A stretch of DNA of 64,000 nt from Candidatus Fimimorpha excrementavium (lineage in GTDB: Bacteria > Bacillota > Clostridia > Lachnospirales > Lachnospiraceae), in the NCBI GenBank assembly GCA_018710785.1, contig DVJD01000116.1, positions 48,524 through 112,523 of the forward strand. Direction: 5' to 3'. The translations under genes were made by a program, and so were the position numbers. Shown here one piece after another: positions 1 to 9,585 of the stretch; the stretch's first letter is position 1, and each line of letters starts with the position of its first letter. Below the pieces are notes generated by a model, which saw nothing but the letters and a program-made list of their open reading frames with translations, did no database searches and was not told the DNA's origin.

Positions 1-222
1 GGAGGCTATGCCCTGACCATGATCGCCTATGATGAAAAAGCTGTGACACAGACCCAGGAAGTACTGAATGGTCTTTATAATTTGGGAACATTTGTACCGG
101 GTATTTTGTTCCTATGTGTGGCAGCAATGCTGGCTTTTGTATATCCCTTGTCAAAAAAACGTGTGAACAGAAACGTGGAAATCCTGCGGGAAAGAAGAAA
201 GAAACTGGAAGAGGGCAAATAG
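1..222 (+). CDS. C-terminal end of a GPH/MFS-type sugar:cation symporter, truncated by the window edge
   Basis: Reading frame is open from base 1; hydrophobic segment LGTFVPGILFLCVAAMLAFVYPLSKKRVNRNVEILRERRKKLEEGK resembles GPH symporter C-termini; sits upstream of a GH2 gene. Confidence 0.7.
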   Translation, partial: GGYALTMIAYDEKAVTQTQEVLNGLYNLGTFVPGILFLCVAAMLAFVYPLSKKRVNRNVEILRERRKKLEEGK

Positions 223-272
223 GGAAATGGTTCCGATACGGACAGAAATCGTATATTTTAGGAGGATGAGAG

Positions 273-2561
273 ATGAGACAGGTACTATCATTAAATCAGA
301 ACTGGTATTTTTCAAAAGGTGAGGAAATTCCTGCCAATGCATCAGAAGCGGCTGAAAACGGCTGGAGAAAGGTGGAGATTCCACATACGTATAACGCATT
401 CGACGGACAGGACGGCGGCGGGGATTATTATCGCGGGAAAGCCGTATACATCAGAGAGATTCAGAGGCCGGAGGTTCCGGCGGATGCCAGGATTTATATC
501 GAGTGGGAAGGAGTCAACTCCATTGCGGAGGTTTTTGTAAATGGAAACAAGAAAAAAGAACACCGCGGCGGGTACAGCGCATTCCGGGTGGATGTGACGG
601 AGGAATTGAAAGCAGATAGAGCGGTTTTGGCGGTTTTGGTGGATAATGCCAATCATTCGGATGTCTACCCCCAGATGGCGGATTTCACATTTTATGGCGG
701 TATGTATCGGGATGCCAAGATGATAGTCGTTTCGCCAACCCATTTTTGTCTGGACTACTATGGAAGCCAGGGGCTGGCATTTCAGTCGAAAATCCAGGGA
801 GAGGATGCGAAAATCAGCCTGTCCGCGTGGATTACAGAGCCCCAGGAGAGTGATGCAGTCCAGTTTGAAATCATAGATGAAGAGGATCACACAGTGGCAG
901 AATGCTTCGTTCCGGCAAAGGATTGTGTCGAGACAGCAGCATGGATCAGAGCAGTTCATCTGTGGCAGGGAGTGGAAGATCCTTACCTTTATACGGTGAT
1001 CGCACGTATTATCCGCCACAATGAAGTGCTGGATGAAGTGGAAGCCGATCTGGGTGTGAGGGAATACTATGTGGATCCGGAGAATGGATTTTTCTTAAAT
1101 GGAAAATCCATGCCGCTGCGCGGCGTATCCCGCCACCAGGATATGCTTGGAAAAGGAAATGCACTGACAGAAGAGGATCACTGGGACGATGCCTATCAGA
1201 TTGCGGAACTGGGAGCCAATACGGTGCGTCTGGCCCATTATCAGCACAACCAGGCATTTTATCAGGCCTGTGATGCGCTGGGATTTATCGTGTGGGCGGA
1301 GATCCCATTTATCTCTGCCATGAATAGCGATCCCAGGGGACATGAAAACTGCAGGGAACAGATGAAAGAACTGATTTATCAGAACTTCAATCACCCGTCC
1401 ATCTGTTTTTGGGGAATTTCCAATGAGATCACCATCGGCGGAGAGAGACCGGGACTGTATGAAAATCTTGTGGATTTGAATCAGCTGGTAAAGGAACTGG
1501 ATCCCACCAGACTGACGACCATGGCGCAGCTGTCCATGCTCCCCAAGGATTCCAGTCAGAATCAGATTACTGATGTGGTCAGCTACAATCTGTATTTCGG
1601 ATGGTATGGCGGAAGCTATACGATGAATGAAGAGTGGTTTGACGAATTTCATCGGATGCATCCGGACCGCCCGTTCGGCGTTTCCGAATATGGGTGCGAG
1701 GGAATCATCAGCTGGCATTCGGACACGCCGAAGTGCAAAGATTATTCGGAAGAATATCAAGCCGAATACCATGAACATATGGCAAAAATCATCGAGGAAC
1801 GCCCGTATCTGTGGGCAACCCATGTCTGGAATATGTTTGATTTTGGCTGTGATGCCAGAGATGAAGGCGGTGTCAAAGGAAGAAACAACAAAGGGCTTGT
1901 CACCTTGGACCGAAAGATCAAGAAAGATGCTTACTATGTGTATAAGGCTTATTGGTCAAAAGAACCGTTTGTCTATATTACGGGAAGACGATATGCCAAG
2001 CGTCCGTACGACACCATGACCGTGAAGGTATATTCCAATCAGAGCCAAGTGACACTGACCGTCAATGGAAAAGAAGTGGAAACGAAATGCGCAGATAAGA
2101 TTTTCCTGTTTGAAGATGTGAAACTGGATGAAACCGTCAATTGCGTGACAGCCAGCGCAGAGGGATGCCCATCCGATACCGTGACCTGGATCCGCACAGA
2201 ACAGCCGGATTCCTGCTATGTGATGCCCGTGGAAGAAGAGGATGACAGAGAAGGCGTAAAGAACTGGTTTGATGAGGCGGACGGGGACGAGCAGCTGCCG
2301 GAACTGACCTTTGAGGAAGGCTATTACAGTGTCCGGGATATTGTGGCCGATCTCTTAAACGATGAGAGAGCCTGCACTATTTTGCTGGATGCCCTGAATA
2401 AATACGGAACCATGCAGGTGAAAAAATCCAGACTGGGAATCATGTCCGGACTTCCGGCAGAGGATATGATTGGAATGGTTGCTCCGAATCTGGAAACGGA
2501 GGAAATTATACTGAAAAGGACCAATGCCGCACTCCAAACCATTGCCAAAAAAGACAATTAA
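273..2561 (+). CDS. Glycoside hydrolase family 2 (beta-galactosidase/beta-glucuronidase-like)
   Basis: 762 aa; GH2 motifs such as LRGVSRHQDMLGKGNALTEEDHWDDAYQIAELGANTVRLAHYQH and WGISNE; RBS aggagg upstream. Confidence 0.9.
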   Translation: MRQVLSLNQNWYFSKGEEIPANASEAAENGWRKVEIPHTYNAFDGQDGGGDYYRGKAVYIREIQRPEVPADARIYIEWEGVNSIAEVFVNGNKKKEHRGGYSAFRVDVTEELKADRAVLAVLVDNANHSDVYPQMADFTFYGGMYRDAKMIVVSPTHFCLDYYGSQGLAFQSKIQGEDAKISLSAWITEPQESDAVQFEIIDEEDHTVAECFVPAKDCVETAAWIRAVHLWQGVEDPYLYTVIARIIRHNEVLDEVEADLGVREYYVDPENGFFLNGKSMPLRGVSRHQDMLGKGNALTEEDHWDDAYQIAELGANTVRLAHYQHNQAFYQACDALGFIVWAEIPFISAMNSDPRGHENCREQMKELIYQNFNHPSICFWGISNEITIGGERPGLYENLVDLNQLVKELDPTRLTTMAQLSMLPKDSSQNQITDVVSYNLYFGWYGGSYTMNEEWFDEFHRMHPDRPFGVSEYGCEGIISWHSDTPKCKDYSEEYQAEYHEHMAKIIEERPYLWATHVWNMFDFGCDARDEGGVKGRNNKGLVTLDRKIKKDAYYVYKAYWSKEPFVYITGRRYAKRPYDTMTVKVYSNQSQVTLTVNGKEVETKCADKIFLFEDVKLDETVNCVTASAEGCPSDTVTWIRTEQPDSCYVMPVEEEDDREGVKNWFDEADGDEQLPELTFEEGYYSVRDIVADLLNDERACTILLDALNKYGTMQVKKSRLGIMSGLPAEDMIGMVAPNLETEEIILKRTNAALQTIAKKDN

Positions 2562-3484
2562 TCCGGAAGATCCTCCACCGTCAGATGGGATTGACGATAT
2601 TCATTGGGAGACATGCCGTATTCTTTTTTGAATGCCCGGTAAAAACTGGAATAGTCATGGAATCCGTACTGCAGAAAAAGCTGTGTGATGGGGATGGAAC
2701 CCAACAGGGCATCTTTGCAGGCAGAAAGCCTTTTTTTCATGATGTACTGATGGACGGATAGTCCGATGGTATCTTTAAACAAGTGGGCAATATAAAATTT
2801 ACTGACGAAAAATTCCTGTGCGAGGAGTGTGAGGGAAAGATCCTCAGTCAGATGGCTGGTGATGTACTCACAGAGATTTTGGAAAAGCGTTTTGGCGCTT
2901 ACCGGGCTTAGGGAATTATTCTGGCTGTGGACGAGCCGGTTCAGATAGAGAAGCAGACTGTTGACTTGCAAAAGAATCTCGGCTTCTTTTCCGAACCGGT
3001 TTCCCTGTATTTCTTCCAGGATGGAAAACAACCGGGTGTGTATGGTGTTAAACGTTACCGCATCGCTGGAAAACAAAAAGTTTTTTGTGGTGCTGACGTA
3101 TTGCATCAGATATCCGAAGGCCGTGGAGATGTCCATCAGACGGGTGCAGTAATCCTGGCTGATCCACAGGACAAAACGGCGGTAGGGCTTGTCCGGATTG
3201 ATCATGGATGGCGAGTGGGGCGTATTGGGAGGAATCAGGAGAAAATCTCCGGGAGACACCAGATAAGAGTTCTCTTCAATGGTGATGGAAACATCCCCCT
3301 CCAGAAAAAAATAAAATTCATAATAATCATGGGCATGGACCGGGACGGGCTTTAGATGCAGATCACTGTAATAATAAAGCTCAAAATCCCTGGATATCAT
3401 ATACTGGCGGGTGGAAAAAGCCGTCTGGAATTTCCTCTGGGATGTGAGATGGGATTGGGATATCGGTCTGCTGCTGGATGACAT
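2558..3484 (-). CDS. AraC family transcriptional regulator with N-terminal cupin-like domain
   Basis: 308 aa; cupin-like HAHDYYEFYFFLEGDVSI and C-terminal AraC HTH (LSLTLLAQEFFVSKFYIAHLFKDTIGLSVHQYIMKKRL...YGFHDYSSFYRAFKKEYGMSPNEYR). Confidence 0.92.
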   Translation of the reverse strand: MSSSSRPISQSHLTSQRKFQTAFSTRQYMISRDFELYYYSDLHLKPVPVHAHDYYEFYFFLEGDVSITIEENSYLVSPGDFLLIPPNTPHSPSMINPDKPYRRFVLWISQDYCTRLMDISTAFGYLMQYVSTTKNFLFSSDAVTFNTIHTRLFSILEEIQGNRFGKEAEILLQVNSLLLYLNRLVHSQNNSLSPVSAKTLFQNLCEYITSHLTEDLSLTLLAQEFFVSKFYIAHLFKDTIGLSVHQYIMKKRLSACKDALLGSIPITQLFLQYGFHDYSSFYRAFKKEYGMSPNEYRQSHLTVEDLPD

Positions 3485-3727
3485 AGGACTACCTTCTTTC
3501 TTTGAAAACGTTCATTGGATTTCCGGTGGGAAATGTGTTCCATTTCCAGTATAAGGGAAAACAGCAACTTTTGCAATGATTACAACAATTCCGGCAATGG
3601 AAAAATGACGGAGGATTTTTTATAATAAAGTTACAAATGAAAAGAGACAGAAGAAATATATAAGGGCGATTTTTACAAAGATAAAGCGGCCTTAAATAGA
3701 ATGAAACAGAGAAAGGAAGAAAAAATT

Positions 3728-4804
3728 ATGGAAATGACACTCAGATGGTATGGAAGCAAATTTGATACGGTGACTCTGCAGCAGATCCGTCAGATTCCGG
3801 GAGTGACCGGCGTGATTACGACCCTGTATGATAAGGCAGCAGGGGAAGTATGGGAAGAGGATGAGATCCGCGCCATGATCGCGGAAGTGGAAGCCGCTGG
3901 TCTTCGTGTATCCGGAATTGAGAGCGTGAATATCCATGATGCCATCAAGACCGGCGCTCCGGAGAGAGAGCAGTATATTGAAAATTACATTACCACACTG
4001 GAAAATCTGGGAAAATGCGACATTCACATGGTATGCTATAATTTCATGCCGGTATTTGATTGGACACGTACGGAACTGGCCAGAAAGAGACCGGATGGCT
4101 CCACGGTTTTGGCCTATACGCAGGAGGCTGTGGACAACCTGGATCCGGAAAAAATGTTTGATTCCATCGCCGGTGATATGAATGATACCGTGATGCCGGG
4201 ATGGGAACCGGAACGTATGGCAAAGGTAAAGGAATTATTTGCCATGTATAAGGATGTGGATGATGAGAAACTGTTCGAAAATCTGAAATATTTCCTGGAG
4301 CGGATCATGCCTGTATGTGATAAGTATGATATCAATATGGCGATCCATCCGGATGATCCGGCCTGGAGCGTATTCGGACTTCCAAGAATCATCACCTGTA
4401 AGAAAAATATTCTCCGCATGATGGAGATGGTGGATAATCCGCATAACGGCGTGACCTTCTGCTCCGGTTCCTATGGCACGAATCTGCAGAATGATCTTCC
4501 GGATATGATCCGCTCCTTAAAGGGCAGAATCCATTTTGCTCATGTGCGTAATCTGAAATTCAACTCTCCGACGGACTTTGAAGAAGCGGCGCATCTGTCT
4601 TCCGATGGAAGCTTTGATATGTATGAAATCATGAAAGCACTCTACGATATCGGATTTGACGGGCCGATTCGTCCGGACCACGGCCGTATGATCTGGGGAG
4701 AAGTGGCCATGCCGGGATATGGCTTATATGACCGTGCGCTGGGAGCAACCTATCTGAATGGTCTGTGGGAGGCCATTGTAAAGAGCAACGCAAAGAAGCA
4801 GTGA
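3728..4804 (+). CDS. uxuA: Mannonate dehydratase
   Basis: Translation MEMTLRWYGSKFDTVTLQQIRQIPGVTGVITTLYD... typical of UxuA; start chosen at the ATG after aaaggaagaaaaaatt. Confidence 0.93.
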   Translation: MEMTLRWYGSKFDTVTLQQIRQIPGVTGVITTLYDKAAGEVWEEDEIRAMIAEVEAAGLRVSGIESVNIHDAIKTGAPEREQYIENYITTLENLGKCDIHMVCYNFMPVFDWTRTELARKRPDGSTVLAYTQEAVDNLDPEKMFDSIAGDMNDTVMPGWEPERMAKVKELFAMYKDVDDEKLFENLKYFLERIMPVCDKYDINMAIHPDDPAWSVFGLPRIITCKKNILRMMEMVDNPHNGVTFCSGSYGTNLQNDLPDMIRSLKGRIHFAHVRNLKFNSPTDFEEAAHLSSDGSFDMYEIMKALYDIGFDGPIRPDHGRMIWGEVAMPGYGLYDRALGATYLNGLWEAIVKSNAKKQ

Positions 4805-4843
4805 TGCGATAGAATGCGATAAAGGAAAGGTTTGGTGAGTGGT

Positions 4844-6457
4844 ATGCAGTTAAATGCAAAGGGTTTGGAAAACAGAGCTGCCTGGGAAGCAGCCGGTTTT
4901 TCCCTGCCGAATTTTGATCGGGAAACGGTGACGGAAAACACAAAGAAAGCTCCGTTTTGGATTCATTTTGGCGCCGGAAATATTTTCCGCGCATTTCAGG
5001 CCAATGTGGTTCAGAATCTTCTGAATGAAGGCGTGCTGGACAGAGGTCTTGTGGTGGCTGAGGGATACGATTATGAAATCGTGGAGAAGATGAATCGTCC
5101 ATGCGACGATTACTCCATTTTGGTGACGCTGAAGGTTGACGGAACGGTGGAAAAAACCGTGGTGGGCAGCGTGGTGGAATCTCTGATTCTGGACAGCGAA
5201 GATGAGAAAGAATACTCCCGTTTAAAAGAAATCTTTGAAAACGATTCTCTGCAGATGGTATCCTTTACCATCACAGAAAAGGGTTACAGCCTGGTAAACG
5301 GAAAGGGCGAGACACTGCCGGATGTGGCTGCTGATTTTGAGGCCGGACCGCAGAAGCCAAAGAGTTATATCGGAAAAGTGGCCTCTCTTCTGTATACCCG
5401 TTTCCTTTCCGGGAAAAAGCCGGTGGCCATGGTGAGCATGGACAACTGCTCCCACAATGGCGATAAGCTGTATGCGGCCATCACTGCCTTTGCCGATGCA
5501 TGGGAGAAAAATGGTCTGGCGGAGAACGGCTTCTCTGCTTACGTAAAGGATAAGTCCAAGGTATCGTTCCCGTGGACCATGATTGATAAGATTACTCCTC
5601 GTCCGGATGCTTCCGTGGAAGAGATTCTGAAAAAGGACGGTGTGGAAGGCTTGGATCCGGTCATCACTTCCAAACATACCTATGTGGCCCCGTTTGTCAA
5701 TGCAGAGGAAGTGCAGTATCTGGTCATCGAAGATGCGTTCCCCAATGGAAGACCAAACCTGGAAAAGGGCGGATTGATCTTTACCGAGAGGGAAACGGTG
5801 GATAAGGTGGAAAAGATGAAAGTCTGCACCTGCCTGAATCCGCTCCATACGGCTTTGGCCGTATACGGCTGTCTGTTGGATTATCAGCTGATTTCCAAGG
5901 AAATGCAGAATCCGCAGCTGAAGCGTCTGGTGGAAATCATTGGTTATGAGGAAGGACTTCCGGTGGTGGTAAATCCGGGCATCATTGACCCGAAGGCATT
6001 CATCGACGAAGTATTGAATGTCCGCATACCGAATCCATTCATGCCGGATACGCCCCAGCGTATTGCAACGGATACCTCCCAGAAACTGGCGATTCGTTTT
6101 GGCGAGACCATTAAGGCATATCAGAAGTCCGATCAGCTCAATGTCAGCGATTTGAAGATGATTCCGCTGGTATTTGCAGGATGGCTGCGCTATCTGATGG
6201 CTGTGGATGACAATGGAAATCCATTCACCCTCAGCCCGGATCCGCTGCTGGATACGGTATGCCCCTATGTGAAGGATATCAAACTGGGAGATACAGTGGA
6301 TGCGCTTACGGTACTGCGCCCGATCTTATCCGATGCCTCCATCTTCGGAGTGGATCTGTATGAGGCAGGGCTGGCAGAGCTGGTGGCACAGTATTTCAAT
6401 GAGCTGATTGCAGGGCCGAAGGCTGTGGAACAGGTACTGAAGAAATATGTGAAATAA
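4844..6457 (+). CDS. Mannitol dehydrogenase family, probable fructuronate reductase (alternative TTG start at 4832)
   Basis: Long-chain mannitol dehydrogenase signature (HFGAGNIFRAFQANVVQNLL); directly after uxuA. Confidence 0.88.
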   Translation: MQLNAKGLENRAAWEAAGFSLPNFDRETVTENTKKAPFWIHFGAGNIFRAFQANVVQNLLNEGVLDRGLVVAEGYDYEIVEKMNRPCDDYSILVTLKVDGTVEKTVVGSVVESLILDSEDEKEYSRLKEIFENDSLQMVSFTITEKGYSLVNGKGETLPDVAADFEAGPQKPKSYIGKVASLLYTRFLSGKKPVAMVSMDNCSHNGDKLYAAITAFADAWEKNGLAENGFSAYVKDKSKVSFPWTMIDKITPRPDASVEEILKKDGVEGLDPVITSKHTYVAPFVNAEEVQYLVIEDAFPNGRPNLEKGGLIFTERETVDKVEKMKVCTCLNPLHTALAVYGCLLDYQLISKEMQNPQLKRLVEIIGYEEGLPVVVNPGIIDPKAFIDEVLNVRIPNPFMPDTPQRIATDTSQKLAIRFGETIKAYQKSDQLNVSDLKMIPLVFAGWLRYLMAVDDNGNPFTLSPDPLLDTVCPYVKDIKLGDTVDALTVLRPILSDASIFGVDLYEAGLAELVAQYFNELIAGPKAVEQVLKKYVK

Positions 6458-6480
6458 GATGAAATAAAAATCGTAAAATA

Positions 6481-6543
6481 AAGAGGGATGCTGTAAAATC
6501 CGGGCCATCCAAAAGACCAGTTGGATTTTGCAGCATCCCTTTT
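6481..6543. terminator. Bidirectional intrinsic terminator between the uxuA operon and a convergent gene
   Basis: Near-perfect inverted repeat aagagggatgctgtaaaatcc / ggattttgcagcatccctttt. Confidence 0.88.
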
Positions 6544-6556
6544 CTGCCGGGGATTG

Positions 6557-6958
6557 TCACGCATCGGATTTTGTTCGTCTGGCAGCCTCCATGGCAGCAT
6601 GCTCTCGTTGCAGTTCCTGGTAACATTCCAGAATGGTCCAGTGCTGGTTGGTGGGGGTCAGGATGGCTTTATAGGGGATGGGCTTCAGCTTCTTTTTCCG
6701 GATGCCGTTGAGCACATCGTTCAGGCGGGCGTTGGATAATCCGCAGAAAATTATGGATTCTGTTTCCAAATCTTCCCCGTCATATTCCGGATAGTCGCCT
6801 TCCTCCAAGGTCCCGGCCAGCACGCCCAGAGGTTTGCTGTATTCCGCCAGCTCCACACTGCGGACTTTCATTTTCATGGAAGCCAGAAGCAGCTGAAGCT
6901 CTCTCTTTTGTTTGGGATCGTCAAAATGAAATAATAAAACGGTTTCGCGCATAAACAA
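6557..6958 (-). CDS. DUF3783-like protein
   Basis: 133 aa; MFMRETVLLFHFDDPKQKRELQLLLASMKMKVRSVE...LTPTNQHWTILECYQELQREH resembles the DUF3783 family. Confidence 0.65.
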   Translation of the reverse strand: MFMRETVLLFHFDDPKQKRELQLLLASMKMKVRSVELAEYSKPLGVLAGTLEEGDYPEYDGEDLETESIIFCGLSNARLNDVLNGIRKKKLKPIPYKAILTPTNQHWTILECYQELQREHAAMEAARRTKSDA

Positions 6959-7194
6959 TTCTCACTTTCCTGTAGGATACAAAACAGCCGGGAGCAGCCG
7001 GTCGTAATGCTATCCATAGTTTAATATAAAAGGCGGAAAATTACAATGGGGAAACGAAAGGGAAGCGAAAAGGAAAAGGAAAACACAAACGGCAAAAGTG
7101 TGGTATAATAACTAGGAAAGTGAGGATCATGCTTGCATGAATCCTCATTTGACGAGAAAACCATCGAAACGGCAGTTGAGATGGTATACTAGCA

Positions 7195-7219
7195 GCAGGT
7201 GAGCCTGTGGGAGCTTACT
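7195..7219 (+). ncRNA. Short repeated hairpin element, copy 1 (5' leader of yaaA)
   Basis: gcaggtgagcctgtgggagcttact; helix GTGAGC/GCTTAC; second copy at 16871-16895 with compensatory change. Confidence 0.5.
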
Positions 7220-7254
7220 GACATGAGGGAAAAAGACAAGGAGGGGAGCAGGCG

Positions 7255-8004
7255 ATGCAGATCATCATTTCACCGGCGAAGAAGATGAATGTGGATACGG
7301 ATACGTTTCCCGTGCTGGGACTTCCGGAATTTCTGGAGGAGGCCAGAGTGCTGATGGCATATATGAAAAAGCAGGATTTTGCCAGCCTGAAGCGGATTTG
7401 GAAATGCAATGATACGCTGGTGTCCCTGAATCAGGAGCGGTTTGCGCACATGGAACTGGAGAAGAATCTGACACCGGCCATTTTGTCCTATGAGGGGCTT
7501 CAGTATCAATATATGGCCCCGAAGGTGATGGAAACGGCTTCTCTGGAGTACCTACAGAAGCATCTGCGTATTCTGTCCGGGTTTTATGGGATTTTGAAAC
7601 CGTTTGACGGCGTGACGCCGTACCGTCTGGAAATGCAGGCAAGGCTGGGCAGTGAGGGGCTGGATTCCCTCTATGCTTTTTGGGGGAGCCGGATGGCAGA
7701 TGTTTTGAGCCGCGAGAGCCGTTTGATTCTGAACCTGGCTTCCAGGGAATACAGTAAGGCGGTGCTTCCCCATCTGCCAAAGAAGGTCACCGTGGCGACG
7801 GTGGTATTCGGAGAAAAGAGACAGGGAAAGATCATGGAAAAGGGGACCATGGCCAAGATGGCCCGGGGGGAAATGGTACGGTTTTTGGCGGAGACAGGAG
7901 GGGAGGATCTGGAAGCGGTCAAACGGTTTTCCGGGCTGAATTACTGTTTTCATCCGGAAGAATCCAAAGAAGATACCCTGGTATTTTTAAAATCCGTCAG
8001 CTGA
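7255..8004 (+). CDS. yaaA: Peroxide stress protein YaaA
   Basis: MQIIISPAKKMNVDTD... and the C-terminal NYCFHPEESKEDTLVFLK are typical of YaaA/DUF328. Confidence 0.93.
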   Translation: MQIIISPAKKMNVDTDTFPVLGLPEFLEEARVLMAYMKKQDFASLKRIWKCNDTLVSLNQERFAHMELEKNLTPAILSYEGLQYQYMAPKVMETASLEYLQKHLRILSGFYGILKPFDGVTPYRLEMQARLGSEGLDSLYAFWGSRMADVLSRESRLILNLASREYSKAVLPHLPKKVTVATVVFGEKRQGKIMEKGTMAKMARGEMVRFLAETGGEDLEAVKRFSGLNYCFHPEESKEDTLVFLKSVS

Positions 8005-8089
8005 GGATGAAAAATGCAGAGCAGCCGGAGCGTTCTGTGTGATAGAAGGCGCGGTATAGAAACAAATAGGTAAGCAGGAGGAAAGAAAT

Positions 8090-8560
8090 ATGTTGAACGT
8101 AGGAGAACAGGCACCAGGATTTACCCTGTGCGATCAGAATGGAAAGGAAGTCTCTCTGGAAGATTTTGCCGGACAAAAAGCAGTCCTTTATTTTTATCCA
8201 AGGGACAATACACCCGGGTGTACCAGACAGGCCTGCGCATTTAAAACCATGTATGAAGAGTATCAGAAACGCGGAATCGCCGTCATTGGCATCAGCAGAG
8301 ACAGTGTCAAATCCCACAGCAATTTCGCGGCCAAGTATGAACTGCCGTTTGTGCTGCTGTCCGATCCGCAGCTTCAGGCCATACAGGCATACGATGTCTG
8401 GAAGGAAAAGAAACTGTATGGAAAGGTTTCCATGGGCGTCGTGAGGACCACCTATGTCATTGATGAAACAGGAAAAATTGTCTGGGCTAAGGAAAAGGTA
8501 AAGCCGGATACGAATGCAGAAGAGATTTTGGAAGTCATTTTGGATTCCAGGGAGCAATAA
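8090..8560 (+). CDS. bcp: Thioredoxin-dependent peroxiredoxin (BCP type)
   Basis: VGEQAPGFTLCDQNGKEVSLEDFAGQKAVLYFYPRDNTPGCTRQACAF: peroxidatic Cys motif. Confidence 0.95.
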   Translation: MLNVGEQAPGFTLCDQNGKEVSLEDFAGQKAVLYFYPRDNTPGCTRQACAFKTMYEEYQKRGIAVIGISRDSVKSHSNFAAKYELPFVLLSDPQLQAIQAYDVWKEKKLYGKVSMGVVRTTYVIDETGKIVWAKEKVKPDTNAEEILEVILDSREQ

Positions 8561-8588
8561 GCCGGGCAAACGGATGTGTCTGCCCGGC
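8561..8588. terminator. Hairpin between convergent bcp and apt
   Basis: gccgggca ... tgcccggc inverted repeat. Confidence 0.7.
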
Positions 8589-8595
8589 AGCTGTC

Positions 8596-9126
8596 TCACT
8601 TGCCTTCGTAGGTGATCAGGCTTCTGACATCGTAGCGGGATAATTTTTCGCGCCCCTTCAGCCCGGCCAGTTCCATGACAAAACAGATGCGGACCACCTC
8701 TCCGCCCAGCTTTTCCACCAGGTGACAGGCCGCTTCTACCGTTCCGCCGGTGGCCAGAAGATCGTCGATGATGACGTATTTTCCGCCTTTTTTGATGGCG
8801 TCCTCATGGATTTCAATCTCGGCTTCCCCATATTCCAGGGCATACTTTTCCGAGATTGTTTTTCTGGGGAGTTTTCCTTTTTTGCGGATGGGAATAAAAC
8901 CGGTCCCGTCGGCATAGGCCACCGGCGTGCCGAAGATGAATCCTCTGGCTTCCAGAGCCACGACGCCGTCATAGGACAGACCATCCGTAAGCTGAATCAG
9001 TCCGTCCACAGCCATCTTGAAGCCGTCGGGATCCTGAAGGATGGTGGTGATATCACGGAAAATAATCCCCGGTTCCGGAAAATCCGGGATACTGGTAACA
9101 TAGTCTTCTAAATGTTCATGTTTCAT
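8596..9126 (-). CDS. apt: Adenine phosphoribosyltransferase
   Basis: MKHEHLEDYVTSIPDFPEPGIIFRDITTILQDPDGFK...VIIDDLLATGGTVEA (PRPP loop); ATG at 9126 behind ggagg. Confidence 0.96.
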   Translation of the reverse strand: MKHEHLEDYVTSIPDFPEPGIIFRDITTILQDPDGFKMAVDGLIQLTDGLSYDGVVALEARGFIFGTPVAYADGTGFIPIRKKGKLPRKTISEKYALEYGEAEIEIHEDAIKKGGKYVIIDDLLATGGTVEAACHLVEKLGGEVVRICFVMELAGLKGREKLSRYDVRSLITYEGK

Positions 9127-9143
9127 GGCAGCCTCCATTCCAA

Positions 9144-9220
9144 GCATAATATGCTTGCATAATATGCTTGCATAATTGCTTGTATAATATGCTTGCGTGT
9201 GCGCTTAAGCGATTATGCTT
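9144..9220. repeat. Imperfect ~13-bp tandem repeat (gcataatatgctt)n upstream of apt
   Basis: gcataatatgctt gcataatatgctt gcataattgctt gtataatatgctt gcgtgtgcgctt aagcgattatgctt. Confidence 0.8.
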
Positions 9221-9346
9221 GGTTCTCATTTTGTAATTACGGTTATGGCGGTCAATGGCCGGACAAATGGTTCCGGTGTTCATCCGCTCCGATAACAGTA
9301 TACAATATTTTTTTAACCGAATCAAGGAAGTACGGGCTTCTGGCAG

Positions 9347-9412
9347 GACAAACGCATGAATGAATCGATTGTGAACAAAATGGAAATCCGGACGGTCGGA
9401 GAGAACGAACCT
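9347..9412 (+). repeat. Dispersed repeat, copy A (60/66 identical by eye to 15298-15363)
   Basis: gacaaacgcatgaatgaatcgattgtgaacaaaatggaaatccggacggtcggagagaacgaacct. Confidence 0.9.
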
Positions 9413-9585
9413 GAGATGCTTTTTGGAAATAAAAGAATTGGTGAGGAGCGATGAGGATGGTTTGCTGCGGATAAACAGCCGTCCGGGATTGCAGAATCCG
9501 GGAAAAGCACATATAATAGAAACAGCGACGCAGTAACCAAACAGGAATGGCCTGAGGGCCTCACAGAGTAGAAAAGAGGAAAAGA

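Noticed and set aside
9252-9512. Small minus-strand ORFs near 9.3 and 15.3 kb sharing R(S/Y)LRPSGFPFCSQ
   Set aside because: The shared peptide arises from the dispersed DNA repeat; no start signals or wider coding support.
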